From contig NZ_NJIF01000014.1 of NCBI RefSeq assembly GCF_002209555.1, positions 1 to 64,000 of the forward strand: a stretch of DNA of 64,000 nt, given 5' to 3'. Source of the DNA: Achromobacter insolitus (GTDB lineage Bacteria; Pseudomonadota; Gammaproteobacteria; Burkholderiales; Burkholderiaceae_B). The notes beneath the pieces were generated by a model. The model saw only the letters and a program-made list of their open reading frames with translations, had not been told where the DNA came from and searched no databases. The number at the start of each line of letters is the position of its first letter. The first letter of the stretch is position 1. Made by a program: the position numbers and the translations under genes. This document shows positions 52,328 to 61,114 of the stretch, piece by piece.

Positions 52328-53955
52328 TCGACGCTCCGGCCACGGGGGGCGAACAGGCCTTGTGGCCGCTTTTGGACGAACAGCACAATGAGCGCCAGGA
52401 TGGTGATCTTGGCCATGACGGCTCCGGCATAGGGCTCCAGGAATTTATTTACGCCGCCCAGGCCCAGCGCGGCGATGACGGTGCCGGCCAGCTGGCCCAC
52501 ACCGCCCAGCACCACCACCATGAACGAATCCACGATGTAGCCGCGGCCCAGGTCCGGCCCCACGTTGCCCAATTGAGATAGCGCGACTCCGGCCAATCCA
52601 GCGATGCCGGAACCCAGCCCGAAGGCCAGCATGTCGACGCGGCCGGTGGGCACGCCCACGCAATCGGCCATCCGGCGATTCTGTGTGATGGCGCGCACGA
52701 ACAGGCCCAGGCGCGTGTGATTCAGCAACGCCCAGACCAGGAATACCACGAAGAACGCGAAGCCGATGATGACGAGGCGGTTGTAGGTCAGCACCAGCCC
52801 GCCCAGCACGGTGATGCCGCCAGACATCCAGCTGGGATTGCCCACTTCCACGTTCTGCGCGCCGAACAGCGTGCGCACGCCTTGCATCAGCATCAGGCTG
52901 ATGCCCCAGGTCGCCAGCAGCGTTTCCAGCGGACGGCCATAGAGCCAGCGTATGACGGTGCGTTCCAGCGCCATGCCGACCAGCGCGGTCACGGCAAAGG
53001 CCAGCGGCAGCGCTGCCAGCACATACCAGTCCAGCCATCCCGGCAGCCAGGCGCGGAACGCCGTCTGCACCATATAGGTCGCATAGGCGCCGATCATCAG
53101 CAGTTCGCCGTGCGCCATGTTGATAACGCCCATCAAACCGAAAGTAATGGCCAGCCCCAGCGCCGCCAGCAGCAGCACGCTGCCCAGGCTGATCCCGTAA
53201 AACAGGTTGCCGGCCCATTCAATGGTGGCCAGGTGCCGGTCGATCTGCTTGAGCGCATGCGCGGCGGCCTCGCGCACGCCGGCATCGGGCTCTGCATGGA
53301 CGCCGTCGCGCTCCTGCGTGAGCGCGGCCAGCGTGGGGCGGAACGCGGCATTGCGGGTGGCGCCCAGCACCTCCACCGCATGGCGCCGTTTGGCGGGGTC
53401 GCTGCTCTTGAGTTCGAGATTGGCCTGCGCGATCAGCAGCGCATCTCGCACGGCGTCGTTCTTTTCCGAAGCCAGCGCCTTTTCCAGCATGGGCAGGCGG
53501 GCGGGGTCGCCGGTCTGCTGCAGGCGGCGGGCCGCGGCCAGGCGTTCGGCGGGCTGCTCGGAGTACAGGCGCGAGCTTGCCAGGGCGGCTTCGATAGCGC
53601 GGCGCAGCCGGTTGTTGATGCCGATGGTGCCTGTGCCCGCGGGCAGCTCGGCGGCGGCGCCCGTCGCCGCGTCGGTGGCGCGCGTGCCGCCGTCGCCGAT
53701 CAGCACGCGGCCGTCATCGGTGGCATAGAGCCGGTCTTCGCCCAACGCCTGCAGCACCTGGGCGGCGCCCGGGTCGGGCGATTGCCCCAGCGCGGCAATC
53801 GCCTGCAGCCTGGCGTCCGTATCGTCGCCGGCCAGCGCCGCAAGCAAGGCCGGGTCCACGCCCGCCGCGGCCGCCGGAGCGGCCGCGAGCGGCACGGACA
53901 ACAGCCATGCCAGCAGGAAACGACGCAAGTACAGTGTGATTGCCGCGATGCGCAT
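52324..53955 (-). CDS. urtB: Urea ABC transporter permease UrtB
   Basis: 543 residues, the long UrtB form: a signal sequence and a ~220-residue periplasmic region with HEAT-like repeats (LLAALAGDDTDARLQAIAALGQ; LPMLEKALASEKNDAVRDALLIAQANLE), then a LivH-type permease (GLMGVINMAHGELLMIGAYATYM, GLGSGIAGLAGVALSQLGNVGPDLG). The N-terminal part distinguishes UrtB from branched-chain amino acid permeases. Twenty bases after urtA. Confidence 0.95.
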   Translation of the reverse strand: MRIAAITLYLRRFLLAWLLSVPLAAAPAAAAGVDPALLAALAGDDTDARLQAIAALGQSPDPGAAQVLQALGEDRLYATDDGRVLIGDGGTRATDAATGAAAELPAGTGTIGINNRLRRAIEAALASSRLYSEQPAERLAAARRLQQTGDPARLPMLEKALASEKNDAVRDALLIAQANLELKSSDPAKRRHAVEVLGATRNAAFRPTLAALTQERDGVHAEPDAGVREAAAHALKQIDRHLATIEWAGNLFYGISLGSVLLLAALGLAITFGLMGVINMAHGELLMIGAYATYMVQTAFRAWLPGWLDWYVLAALPLAFAVTALVGMALERTVIRWLYGRPLETLLATWGISLMLMQGVRTLFGAQNVEVGNPSWMSGGITVLGGLVLTYNRLVIIGFAFFVVFLVWALLNHTRLGLFVRAITQNRRMADCVGVPTGRVDMLAFGLGSGIAGLAGVALSQLGNVGPDLGRGYIVDSFMVVVLGGVGQLAGTVIAALGLGGVNKFLEPYAGAVMAKITILALIVLFVQKRPQGLFAPRGRSVE

Positions 53956-53975
53956 GGCTGCTTGTCCCGAGAGCG

Positions 53976-55229
53976 TTAGAGTCCTTGCTTGCCTTCATTG
54001 CCCGGGATGTACGGGCTCCAGGGCTGGGCGCGGATCGGGCCCTTGCTTTTCCACACCACGCTGAACTGGCCGTCCGCCTTGATTTCGCCGATGTAGACCG
54101 GCTTGTGCAAGTGATGGTTGGTCTTGTCCATCTCGATGGTGTAGCCGTCCGGCGCCTTGAAGGTCTGGCCGCCCATCGCCGCGATGACCTTGTCCACGTC
54201 CGTGGTCTTGGCCTGCTCGACCGCCTGCTTCCACATATGGATGCCGATGTACGTGGCTTCCATCGGATCGTTGGTTACCACCGTATTCGCGTTGGGCAGG
54301 TTCTTGGCCTTGGCATAGGCCTTCCACTTCTGGATAAAGGCCTCGTTGACCGGGTTCTTGACCGACTGGAAGTAGTTCCACGCGGCCAGGTGGCCCACCA
54401 GCGGCTTGGTGTCCACGCCGCGCAGTTCTTCTTCCCCGACCGAGAAGGCCACGACCGGCACGTCGGTGGCCTTCAGGCCGGCGTTGCCCAGCTCTTTGTA
54501 GAAGGGCACGTTGGAGTCGCCATTGATGGTGGAGATGACGGCGGTCTTGCCGCCGGTGGCGAACTTCTTGATGTTGGCGACGATGGTCTGGTAGTCGGAG
54601 TGGCCGAAGGGCGTGTAGACCTCGTCGATGTCGCTGTCCTTGACGCCTTTGGAATGCAGGAACGCGCGCAGGATCTTGTTGGTGGTGCGCGGGTAGACGT
54701 AGTCGGTGCCCAGCAGCACGAAGCGCTTGGCGCCGCCGCCGTCCTCGCTCATCAGGTATTCCACCGCCGGTATGGCTTGCTGGTTGGGCGCCGCGCCCGT
54801 GTAGAACACGTTCTTCTCCAGCTCTTCGCCCTCGTATTGCACGGGGTAGAAGAGCAGGCCGTTCAGTTCCTTGAACACCGGCAACACGGACTTGCGCGAC
54901 ACGGAGGTCCAGCAGCCGAAGACCACCGCAACCTTGTCCTGGGACAGCAACTGGCGCGACTTCTCGGCGAACAACGGCCAGTTCGACGCGGGGTCCACCA
55001 CCACGGCTTCCAGCTTCTTGCCCATCACGCCGCCATTGGCGTTGATTTCGTCGATGGTCATCAGGGCCACGTCCTTGAGCGACGTTTCCGAGATCGCCAT
55101 CGTGCCCGACAGCGAATGCAGGATGCCGACCTTGATGGTGTCCTCGGCGGCGAGTACCTGCGGCATCCATCCGGACATGGCCAACAGGCTCACGGCGGTC
55201 AGTTGCTTAAGGGCTAGTCTGCGTTTCAT
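53976..55229 (-). CDS. urtA: Urea-binding periplasmic protein UrtA
   Basis: 417 residues from ATG 55229, with CAGGAGT before it. Signal peptide (LKQLTAVSLLAMSGWMPQVLA). IKVGILHSLSGTMAISETSLKD, VVFGCWTSVSRKSVLPVFKE, LLFYPVQYEGEE and TNHHLHKPVYIGEI are the UrtA/FmdD pattern; short-chain amides are an alternative ligand. First gene of urtABCDE, transcribed from a sigma54-type promoter and divergent from the urea amidolyase genes, which makes urea the best candidate. Confidence 0.94.
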   Translation of the reverse strand: MKRRLALKQLTAVSLLAMSGWMPQVLAAEDTIKVGILHSLSGTMAISETSLKDVALMTIDEINANGGVMGKKLEAVVVDPASNWPLFAEKSRQLLSQDKVAVVFGCWTSVSRKSVLPVFKELNGLLFYPVQYEGEELEKNVFYTGAAPNQQAIPAVEYLMSEDGGGAKRFVLLGTDYVYPRTTNKILRAFLHSKGVKDSDIDEVYTPFGHSDYQTIVANIKKFATGGKTAVISTINGDSNVPFYKELGNAGLKATDVPVVAFSVGEEELRGVDTKPLVGHLAAWNYFQSVKNPVNEAFIQKWKAYAKAKNLPNANTVVTNDPMEATYIGIHMWKQAVEQAKTTDVDKVIAAMGGQTFKAPDGYTIEMDKTNHHLHKPVYIGEIKADGQFSVVWKSKGPIRAQPWSPYIPGNEGKQGL

Positions 55230-55305
55230 GGTGACTCCTGAATGGAATGTGCCGGCTGGGCCGGCGAGAACGATCTGAACAACACCCGACAACAAGGACC
55301 TCAAA

Positions 55306-55320
55306 GCAAAAGGCATGCCA
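55306..55320 (-). promoter_or_regulatory. Sigma54 promoter for urtA
   Basis: On the minus strand TGGCATGCCTTTTGC, preceded by C and followed by T, fits YTGGCAYG-N4-TTGCW fully, with GG and GC exactly 10 bases apart. Predicted start of transcription near 55294, about 65 bases before the urtA ATG. Confidence 0.72.
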
Positions 55321-55421
55321 GCCGCGCAAGCTGGCGGGGATCGCTATAGGAAGGGGCAGTCCGGCGTGCGCGCGCGGGCGGTGGCGGAACCCGGGCGGCA
55401 GGGATCGATGTGGTGCCGCGT

Positions 55422-55436
55422 GCACAACATGGGTGC
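55422..55436. promoter_or_regulatory. NtrC-like activator site
   Basis: GCACAACATGGGTGC: GCAC-N7-GTGC, closely like the E. coli glnA site (GCACCAACATGGTGC). It lies about 102 bases from the urtA -24 element and about 111 from the amidolyase -24 element, a normal enhancer distance for both. Confidence 0.62.
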
Positions 55437-55546
55437 GCGTCCCGCCCGCTGGCGGTGCGCGGGCGGGATGGCGGCATGCGCGCGGATGGTCGCGGGGCGC
55501 GGCGTCGCCGGGAGAACAAGGGGCAAGCACCGGGCGTCGGCCAACA

Positions 55547-55561
55547 TGGCACGCCGATTGC
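55547..55561 (+). promoter_or_regulatory. Sigma54 promoter for the urea amidolyase operon
   Basis: TGGCACGCCGATTGC followed by T: matches TGGCACG-N4-TTGCW with GG and GC 10 bases apart. Predicted start of transcription near 55573, giving a short leader of about 27 bases. Confidence 0.75.
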
Positions 55562-55574
55562 TTGGGAATCCGTA

Positions 55575-55586
55575 CTTGTATACAAG
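55575..55586. promoter_or_regulatory. GntR (FCD)-type operator
   Basis: CTTGTATACAAG, a perfect 12-base palindrome containing the TTGTATACAA core common to FCD-type GntR regulators. It lies just after the predicted sigma54 start and just before the AAAGGA ribosome site, so a bound repressor would block the transcript. The gntR gene ends the same gene row (61115-61861). Confidence 0.68.
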
Positions 55587-55599
55587 AAAGGATTCCAGC

Positions 55600-57429
55600 A
55601 TGAACGCCGTAGCAACGCTGAAGGGCCCGGTAGGTTGGACGATCGCGCAGTGGCAGGCTGCCTATCGCGAGGAGGGCGCCACGCCCGAGACCTTGCTGGC
55701 CGCGTGGGCCGAACGCGGCGGCCCGTCAGACAACGCCTGGATCAAACGCGTGGACGGCGCCATGCTGGCTCGGCAGCTCGATGCCCTGCATGGGCTGCTG
55801 GAAGCCGCTGGCGGCGACCTGGCGCGCTTGCCCTTGTATGGGGTGCCGTTCGCCATCAAGGACAACATCGATGCCGCTGGCTGGCCCACCACGGCGGCCT
55901 GCCCGGACTTTGCGTACATGCCGGACCAGGATGCCACCGTGGTCAGCCGGCTGCGCGCGGCAGGCGCCATCCTGGTCGGCAAGACCAACCTGGATCAGTT
56001 CGCCACCGGGCTGGTGGGCACGCGTTCGCCGCTGGGCGCCGTGGCCAACGCTTTCAATGCGGAATACGTCAGCGGCGGCTCCAGTTCGGGCTCGGCGTCC
56101 GTGGTGGCGCGCGGGCTTGCGGCATTCTCGCTGGGCACCGATACCGCGGGCTCGGGCCGCGTGCCGGCAGGCTTTAACAACATCGTCGGTCTCAAGCCCA
56201 CCAAGGGCAGGCTCAGCACGGCCGGGGTAGTGCCGGCATGCCGCACCCAGGACTGCGTGTCGGTGTTTGCGCTGACGGTCGATGACGCTGAGCTCGTGGC
56301 AGACATCGCGGCGGGCTTCGATGAGCGCGATCCCTATTCGCGCCCGCAGCCTGTCGCGGGCGAGCGTCCCTGGCCCGCGCAGCCCAGGCTGGCGATACCC
56401 GCGCAGCGGGAGTTCTTCGGCGACGCGCAGGCGGCGGCCGCGTTCGACGAGGCGGTGCGTGTCCTGAAAGATTCCGGCGCGACGGTCGAACCCATCGACT
56501 TCACGCCGTTCAACGAGTTGGCCGCGCTGCTCTATCAAGGCCCGTGGGTGGCCGAGCGCTTCGCGGCCGTGGAGGCACTGTGGAAGCGAAATCCCGACGC
56601 CATCCACCCGGTGGTGCGCGGCATTGTCGAGCAGGCCGCCAGCTATACCGCGCTGGACACGTTCAAGGCCGAGTACAGGCGCGCGGAACTGGCGCGGCGC
56701 ATCCATCAGTCGCTGGCAGGCTTCGACGCCCTGGTCGTGCCGACGGCTCCCTCGATCTACACCATCGCTCAACTGCAAGCCGATCCGGTGACGCTGAATT
56801 CGCGCCTGGGCATCTACACCAACTTCGCGAACCTGGCGGATCTGTCGGCGCTGGCGCTGCCGGCCGGCATGCGCGGCGATGGGCTGCCCGCGGGCATCAC
56901 GTTGCTGGGCCTGGCGTGGCAGGACCATGCCCTGGCGCAGTTCGGCCGCCAATGGCAGGCGCGTCTCGGGCTGCCTCTGGGCGCCACCGGCGCCGCGTTG
57001 CCCGCCGCCGGCCCGGGCCGCGCGCCAACGCGTGACACAGTGCGCGTGTCGGTGGTCGGCGCGCACCTGCGCGGCATGCCGCTGAATCATCAACTGACCT
57101 CGCGCGGCGCCGTGTTCGTCGAGCAGACGCGAACGGCGGGCGACTACCGCCTGTATGCCCTGGCCAACACCTCGCCGCCCAAGCCCGGGCTGGTGAAGTC
57201 GGCCAGCGGCGCGCCCATCGAGGTGGAGCTCTGGGATGTGCCGCTGACTGCCTTCGGCGCATTCGTGGCCGAAATCCCCGCGCCGCTCGGAATCGGCACG
57301 CTGACGCTGGAGGATGGCCGCGAGGTCAAGGGCTTCATCTGCGAGCCGCGCGGCCTGGAGGGCGCGCGCGACATCACCGGGTTCGGCGGCTGGCGCGCCT
57401 ATCTGGCCAGCCTGGCCGCCAAAGCCTGA
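55600..57429 (+). CDS. atzF: Allophanate hydrolase
   Basis: 609 residues from ATG 55600 with AAAGGA before it. Amidase-signature enzyme: catalytic Lys in GVPFAIKDNIDAAG, and the Ser-cisSer pair in GGSSSGSASVVARGLAAFSLGTDTAGSGRVPAG (residues split by a Gly-Ser linker). The extra C-terminal domain (about 470-609; VVGAHLRGMPLNHQL, GFICEPRGLEGARDITGFGGW) is the one found in AtzF/DUR1 allophanate hydrolases and not in plain amidases. It converts allophanate to ammonia and CO2. Forms the urea amidolyase pathway with the carboxylase encoded 47 bases downstream. Confidence 0.95.
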   Translation: MNAVATLKGPVGWTIAQWQAAYREEGATPETLLAAWAERGGPSDNAWIKRVDGAMLARQLDALHGLLEAAGGDLARLPLYGVPFAIKDNIDAAGWPTTAACPDFAYMPDQDATVVSRLRAAGAILVGKTNLDQFATGLVGTRSPLGAVANAFNAEYVSGGSSSGSASVVARGLAAFSLGTDTAGSGRVPAGFNNIVGLKPTKGRLSTAGVVPACRTQDCVSVFALTVDDAELVADIAAGFDERDPYSRPQPVAGERPWPAQPRLAIPAQREFFGDAQAAAAFDEAVRVLKDSGATVEPIDFTPFNELAALLYQGPWVAERFAAVEALWKRNPDAIHPVVRGIVEQAASYTALDTFKAEYRRAELARRIHQSLAGFDALVVPTAPSIYTIAQLQADPVTLNSRLGIYTNFANLADLSALALPAGMRGDGLPAGITLLGLAWQDHALAQFGRQWQARLGLPLGATGAALPAAGPGRAPTRDTVRVSVVGAHLRGMPLNHQLTSRGAVFVEQTRTAGDYRLYALANTSPPKPGLVKSASGAPIEVELWDVPLTAFGAFVAEIPAPLGIGTLTLEDGREVKGFICEPRGLEGARDITGFGGWRAYLASLAAKA

Positions 57430-57476
57430 TCCCCGCCTAAGCCAATCCCCCCGCAAAGTCATCAGGGAGTCGCACC

Positions 57477-60400
57477 GTGTTCGATACCGTTCTGATTGCC
57501 AACCGCGGCGAAATCGCCGTCCGCGCCATCCGCACGCTTAAGCGCCTGGGCATACGCAGCGTGGCTGTTTACTCCGACCCGGACCGCAACGCCGCGCACG
57601 TGCGCGCCGCCGACGTGGCCGTGGCCCTTGGCGGCGACAAGGCCGCCGATAGCTACCTGCGCATGGATCTGTTGCTGGCTGCCGCCCGCGAGCATGGCGC
57701 GCAGGCGATCTACCCCGGCTATGGCTTCCTGTCCGAGAGCGCCGATTTCGCGCAGGCCTGCGAGGCCGCGGGCATTGCATTCGTCGGCCCTACGCCTTTG
57801 CAGATACGCGAATTCGGCCTGAAGCACCGTTCCCGCGAGCTGGCGGCCGAGGCCGGCGTACCGATGACGCCCGGCACGGGCCTGCTGGGCAGCCTGGGCG
57901 AAGCGCTGTCGCAGGCCGAACGCATCGGCTATCCGGTCATGCTCAAAAGCACGGCGGGCGGCGGCGGCATCGGCTTGTCGCGCTGCGAAAACGAAGCCGA
58001 GCTGACCGCCGCCTTCGACAGCGTGCAGCGCATGGGCGAACACTTCTTCAGCGATGGCGGCGCCTTCATCGAGCGCTACGTCGAGAACGCGCGCCATGTG
58101 GAAGTCCAGATATTCGGCGATGGCGCCGGCCGGGTGCTGGCGTTGGGGGAGCGCGACTGCTCGGTGCAGCGCCGCAACCAGAAAGTCATCGAAGAAACCC
58201 CCGCGCCGCTGCTGCCCGCGGCAACGCGCGCGGCGTTGCTCGACGCCGCCGTGAGGCTGGGCACAACGGTCAACTACCGCTCCGCCGGCACCGTGGAATT
58301 CATTTACGATCCGGCGCGCGACAGCTTCTACTTCCTGGAAGTGAACACCCGCTTGCAGGTCGAGCATCCCGTGACCGAAGCGGTGACCGGGCTGGACTTG
58401 GTGGAATGCATGTTGCGCGTGGCCGCGGGCGAACCGCTGGACTACGCCGCCATGTCGCGCGCGCCGCAGGGCGCGGCTATTGAAGTGCGTCTTTATGCCG
58501 AGGATCCGCTGCGCCAATTCCAGCCATCGCCGGGGATGCTGACCGAGGTGTCCTTCCCGGATGGCGTGCGAGTGGATGGCTGGGTCGAGACTGGCACCGA
58601 CGTGCCTGCGTTCTACGACCCCATGCTGGCCAAGCTGATCGTGCACGCCGACACGCGCGAGGCCGCGCTGGACAAGTTGTCCGCCGCGCTGGCCCGCACG
58701 CGCCTGCATGGCATCGCCACCAACCTGGACTATCTGCGGCAGATCGTGGACGACGCGCGCTTTCGCGCCGGCGAGCTGTCCACGCGCTTCCTGGACAGCT
58801 TCGCCTACCGGCCCGCCGCGATCGAGGTGCTGGTGGCAGGCACCTATACCAGCGTGCAGGATTATCCGGGCCGGGTGGGTTACTGGGATATCGGCGTGCC
58901 GCCGTCGGGACCGATGGACGACTATGCCTTCCGCATGGCCAACCGCATCGTCGGCAATGCCGCCGACGCCGCCGGCATCGAGGCCACCTTGGTCGGTCCG
59001 ACCTTGCGCTTTCATGGCGACGCCATCGTGGCGTTGACGGGAGCCGCCTGCGAGGCCACGCTGGATGGTGAACCCGTGCCTATGTGGGCCCCGGTGGCCG
59101 TGCGCTCGGGCCAGGTGCTGGCGACCGGCCGCGCGCTGTCGGGCTGCCGCAGCTACCTGGCCGTGCGTAACGGCCTGGACGTGCCGGTCTACCTGGGCAG
59201 CCGCTCTACCTTTGCGCTGGGGCAGTTCGGCGGCCACGCCGGCCGCACGCTGCGCGTGGGCGACATGCTGCCGCTGGTCCGCCCCGGGCTGGCTGAAGCG
59301 GCGCCCGCCGTGTCCGAGCCCCAGGCAGCGCCCGCCGGATTGATACCGGCTTACGGCAATGCCTGGGAAATCGGCGTGCTCTACGGTCCGCATGGCGCGC
59401 CGGATTTCTTCCAGCCCGAAGCCATAGACGCGTTTTTCGCGGCGGACTGGGAGGTGCACTACAACTCCAACCGGCTGGGCGTGCGCCTGATCGGCCCCAA
59501 GCCAACGTGGGCGCGTGAGGACGGTGGCGAAGCCGGCTTGCACCCGTCCAATATCCACGATTGCGAATACGCCATCGGCAGTATCAACTTCACCGGCGAC
59601 AGCCCCGTCATCCTGACGCGCGACGGTCCCAGCCTTGGCGGCTTCGTCTGCCCCGTCACCATCGCCCGCGCCGAGCTGTGGAAGGTGGGGCAGGTCAAGC
59701 CCGGCGACCGCATCCGCTTCGTGCGCATGGATTACCGGCAGGCCGTGGCGCTGGAGGCGGCGCAGGATCGCTGCGTGGCCGAACTGGCCCCACCGGTGCA
59801 GGCCGGCCCGGACCAGGCGCCCGCCGCGACCGCGGTCGCGGAGCCCATTGTGGCGGCGCTGCCGGCGCAGGGCGCGCGGCCTTCGGTCTCCTACCGCCAG
59901 GCGGGCGACGGCTACCTGCTGCTGGAATACGGCGACAACGTGCTGGACCTGGCGCTGCGCATGCGCATACACCTGCTGATGGAGGCGCTCAACGCCGATC
60001 CTATCGGCGGCGTGCAGGAGCTGTCGCCCGGCGTGCGTTCGCTGCAGATCCGCTATGACAGCCGCGTCATCCTGCAAGGCGAGCTGATCGAGCGCTTGTT
60101 GCGCATTGAAGCCGGCCTGGCCGACGTGGCCACGCTCAAGGTGCCCACCCGCGTGGTCTACCTGCCCATGGCGTTCGAGGACTCGGCCACGCTGGGCGCG
60201 GTGCAGCGCTATCAGGAGACCGTGCGCGCCAGCGCGCCCTGGTTGCCGAACAATGTGGACTTCATCCAGCGCATCAATGGCCTGGCCAGCCGCAAGCAGG
60301 TCCGCGACATCGTGTTCGACGCCAGCTATCTGATCATGGGGCTGGGCGACGTGTACCTGGGGGCCCCCTGCGCCGTGCCGATAGATCCGCGTCACCGCCT

Positions 60401-61112
60401 GTTGACGTCCAAGTACAATCCGGCGCGCACGTACACGGCCGAAGGCACGGTGGGCATAGGCGGCGTGTACATGTGCATTTACGGCATGGATTCGCCTGGC
60501 GGTTACCAACTGGTCGGGCGCACGCTGCCGATCTGGAACAAGTTCCTGAAGAATCCGGTGTTCCAGGATGGCAAGCCCTGGCTGCTGCGCTTTTTCGATC
60601 AGGTGCGCTTCTACCCCGTGAGCGAGGCGGAACTCGACGTGCTGCGCGAGGACTTCCGCGAAGGCCGCGCCACGATCCGCATCGAGGAAGAGGTCTTCGA
60701 TTTCGCTGCGCACCAGCGTTTCCTGGCGGAGGAGGCCGACAGCATTGCTGCCTTCCAGATGCGTCAAAGAAGCGCCTTCGATGCCGAGGTGGCGCTGTGG
60801 AAAAGCGAGGGCGCCGCGGTGGAGCAGGACGCGCCAGGTCCCGAGCCCGACCCCGAGGTAGCGCTGCGCGAAGGGGAAAGCCTGGTCAGCGCCGACATGT
60901 GCGGCAACGTCTGGAAGATCCCCGTGCAAGTGGGCCAGAGCGTATCGGCCGGCGACACGCTGGTGGTGGTCGAGGCCATGAAGATGGAGCTGTCCGTCAT
61001 CGCGCCCGCGGCCGGGACCGTGGCCGCGATCCGCTGCGTGCCCGGCAAACCCGTAAATGCCGGCGACCCGCTGATCGTGCTGGCCGAAGACGTGGCCTGC
61101 CCCGTCGCCTGA
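57477..61112 (+). CDS. uca: Urea carboxylase (biotin-dependent)
   Basis: 1211 residues from GTG 57477 with AGGGAG before it. Domains: biotin carboxylase (1-450; LIANRGEIAVRAIRTLKRLG, KSTAGGGGIGLSRC, FLEVNTRLQVEHPVTE), carboxyltransferase with KipA/KipI-like halves (about 470-1100; TSVQDYPGRVGYWDIGVPPSG, HDCEYAIGSINFTGDSP, FLPNN-type WLPNNVDFIQRINGL) and a C-terminal biotinyl domain with Lys1169 in VVEAMKMELS. It carboxylates urea to allophanate using ATP. Some annotated urea carboxylases are really guanidine carboxylases, but those come with DUF1989 genes and guanidine riboswitches. Neither is present, and a urea transporter is adjacent. Confidence 0.95.
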   Translation: MFDTVLIANRGEIAVRAIRTLKRLGIRSVAVYSDPDRNAAHVRAADVAVALGGDKAADSYLRMDLLLAAAREHGAQAIYPGYGFLSESADFAQACEAAGIAFVGPTPLQIREFGLKHRSRELAAEAGVPMTPGTGLLGSLGEALSQAERIGYPVMLKSTAGGGGIGLSRCENEAELTAAFDSVQRMGEHFFSDGGAFIERYVENARHVEVQIFGDGAGRVLALGERDCSVQRRNQKVIEETPAPLLPAATRAALLDAAVRLGTTVNYRSAGTVEFIYDPARDSFYFLEVNTRLQVEHPVTEAVTGLDLVECMLRVAAGEPLDYAAMSRAPQGAAIEVRLYAEDPLRQFQPSPGMLTEVSFPDGVRVDGWVETGTDVPAFYDPMLAKLIVHADTREAALDKLSAALARTRLHGIATNLDYLRQIVDDARFRAGELSTRFLDSFAYRPAAIEVLVAGTYTSVQDYPGRVGYWDIGVPPSGPMDDYAFRMANRIVGNAADAAGIEATLVGPTLRFHGDAIVALTGAACEATLDGEPVPMWAPVAVRSGQVLATGRALSGCRSYLAVRNGLDVPVYLGSRSTFALGQFGGHAGRTLRVGDMLPLVRPGLAEAAPAVSEPQAAPAGLIPAYGNAWEIGVLYGPHGAPDFFQPEAIDAFFAADWEVHYNSNRLGVRLIGPKPTWAREDGGEAGLHPSNIHDCEYAIGSINFTGDSPVILTRDGPSLGGFVCPVTIARAELWKVGQVKPGDRIRFVRMDYRQAVALEAAQDRCVAELAPPVQAGPDQAPAATAVAEPIVAALPAQGARPSVSYRQAGDGYLLLEYGDNVLDLALRMRIHLLMEALNADPIGGVQELSPGVRSLQIRYDSRVILQGELIERLLRIEAGLADVATLKVPTRVVYLPMAFEDSATLGAVQRYQETVRASAPWLPNNVDFIQRINGLASRKQVRDIVFDASYLIMGLGDVYLGAPCAVPIDPRHRLLTSKYNPARTYTAEGTVGIGGVYMCIYGMDSPGGYQLVGRTLPIWNKFLKNPVFQDGKPWLLRFFDQVRFYPVSEAELDVLREDFREGRATIRIEEEVFDFAAHQRFLAEEADSIAAFQMRQRSAFDAEVALWKSEGAAVEQDAPGPEPDPEVALREGESLVSADMCGNVWKIPVQVGQSVSAGDTLVVVEAMKMELSVIAPAAGTVAAIRCVPGKPVNAGDPLIVLAEDVACPVA

Positions 61113-61114
61113 GC

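Larger units (their letters stand above)
55230..55599. promoter_or_regulatory. Divergent control region of urtABCDE and the urea amidolyase operon
   Basis: 370 bases with no gene. It holds, from left to right: a minus-strand sigma54 promoter (55306-55320), an NtrC-like site (55422-55436), a GC hairpin (arms 55441-55449 and 55459-55467), a plus-strand sigma54 promoter (55547-55561) and a GntR-type palindrome (55575-55586). The open reading continuing upstream of the amidase ATG at 55600 crosses these sites and is not coding. Confidence 0.7.

Noticed and set aside
55441-55467. CCCGCCCGC/GCGGGCGGG hairpin in the urea control region
   Set aside because: GC-only arms upstream of the sigma54 promoter, so not transcribed from it; no known role and easily due to composition.
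57462-60929. 1155-codon open frame on the minus strand across the urea carboxylase gene
   Set aside because: Antisense shadow; composition is biased and no domain is visible, while the plus-strand enzyme is complete with all domains.
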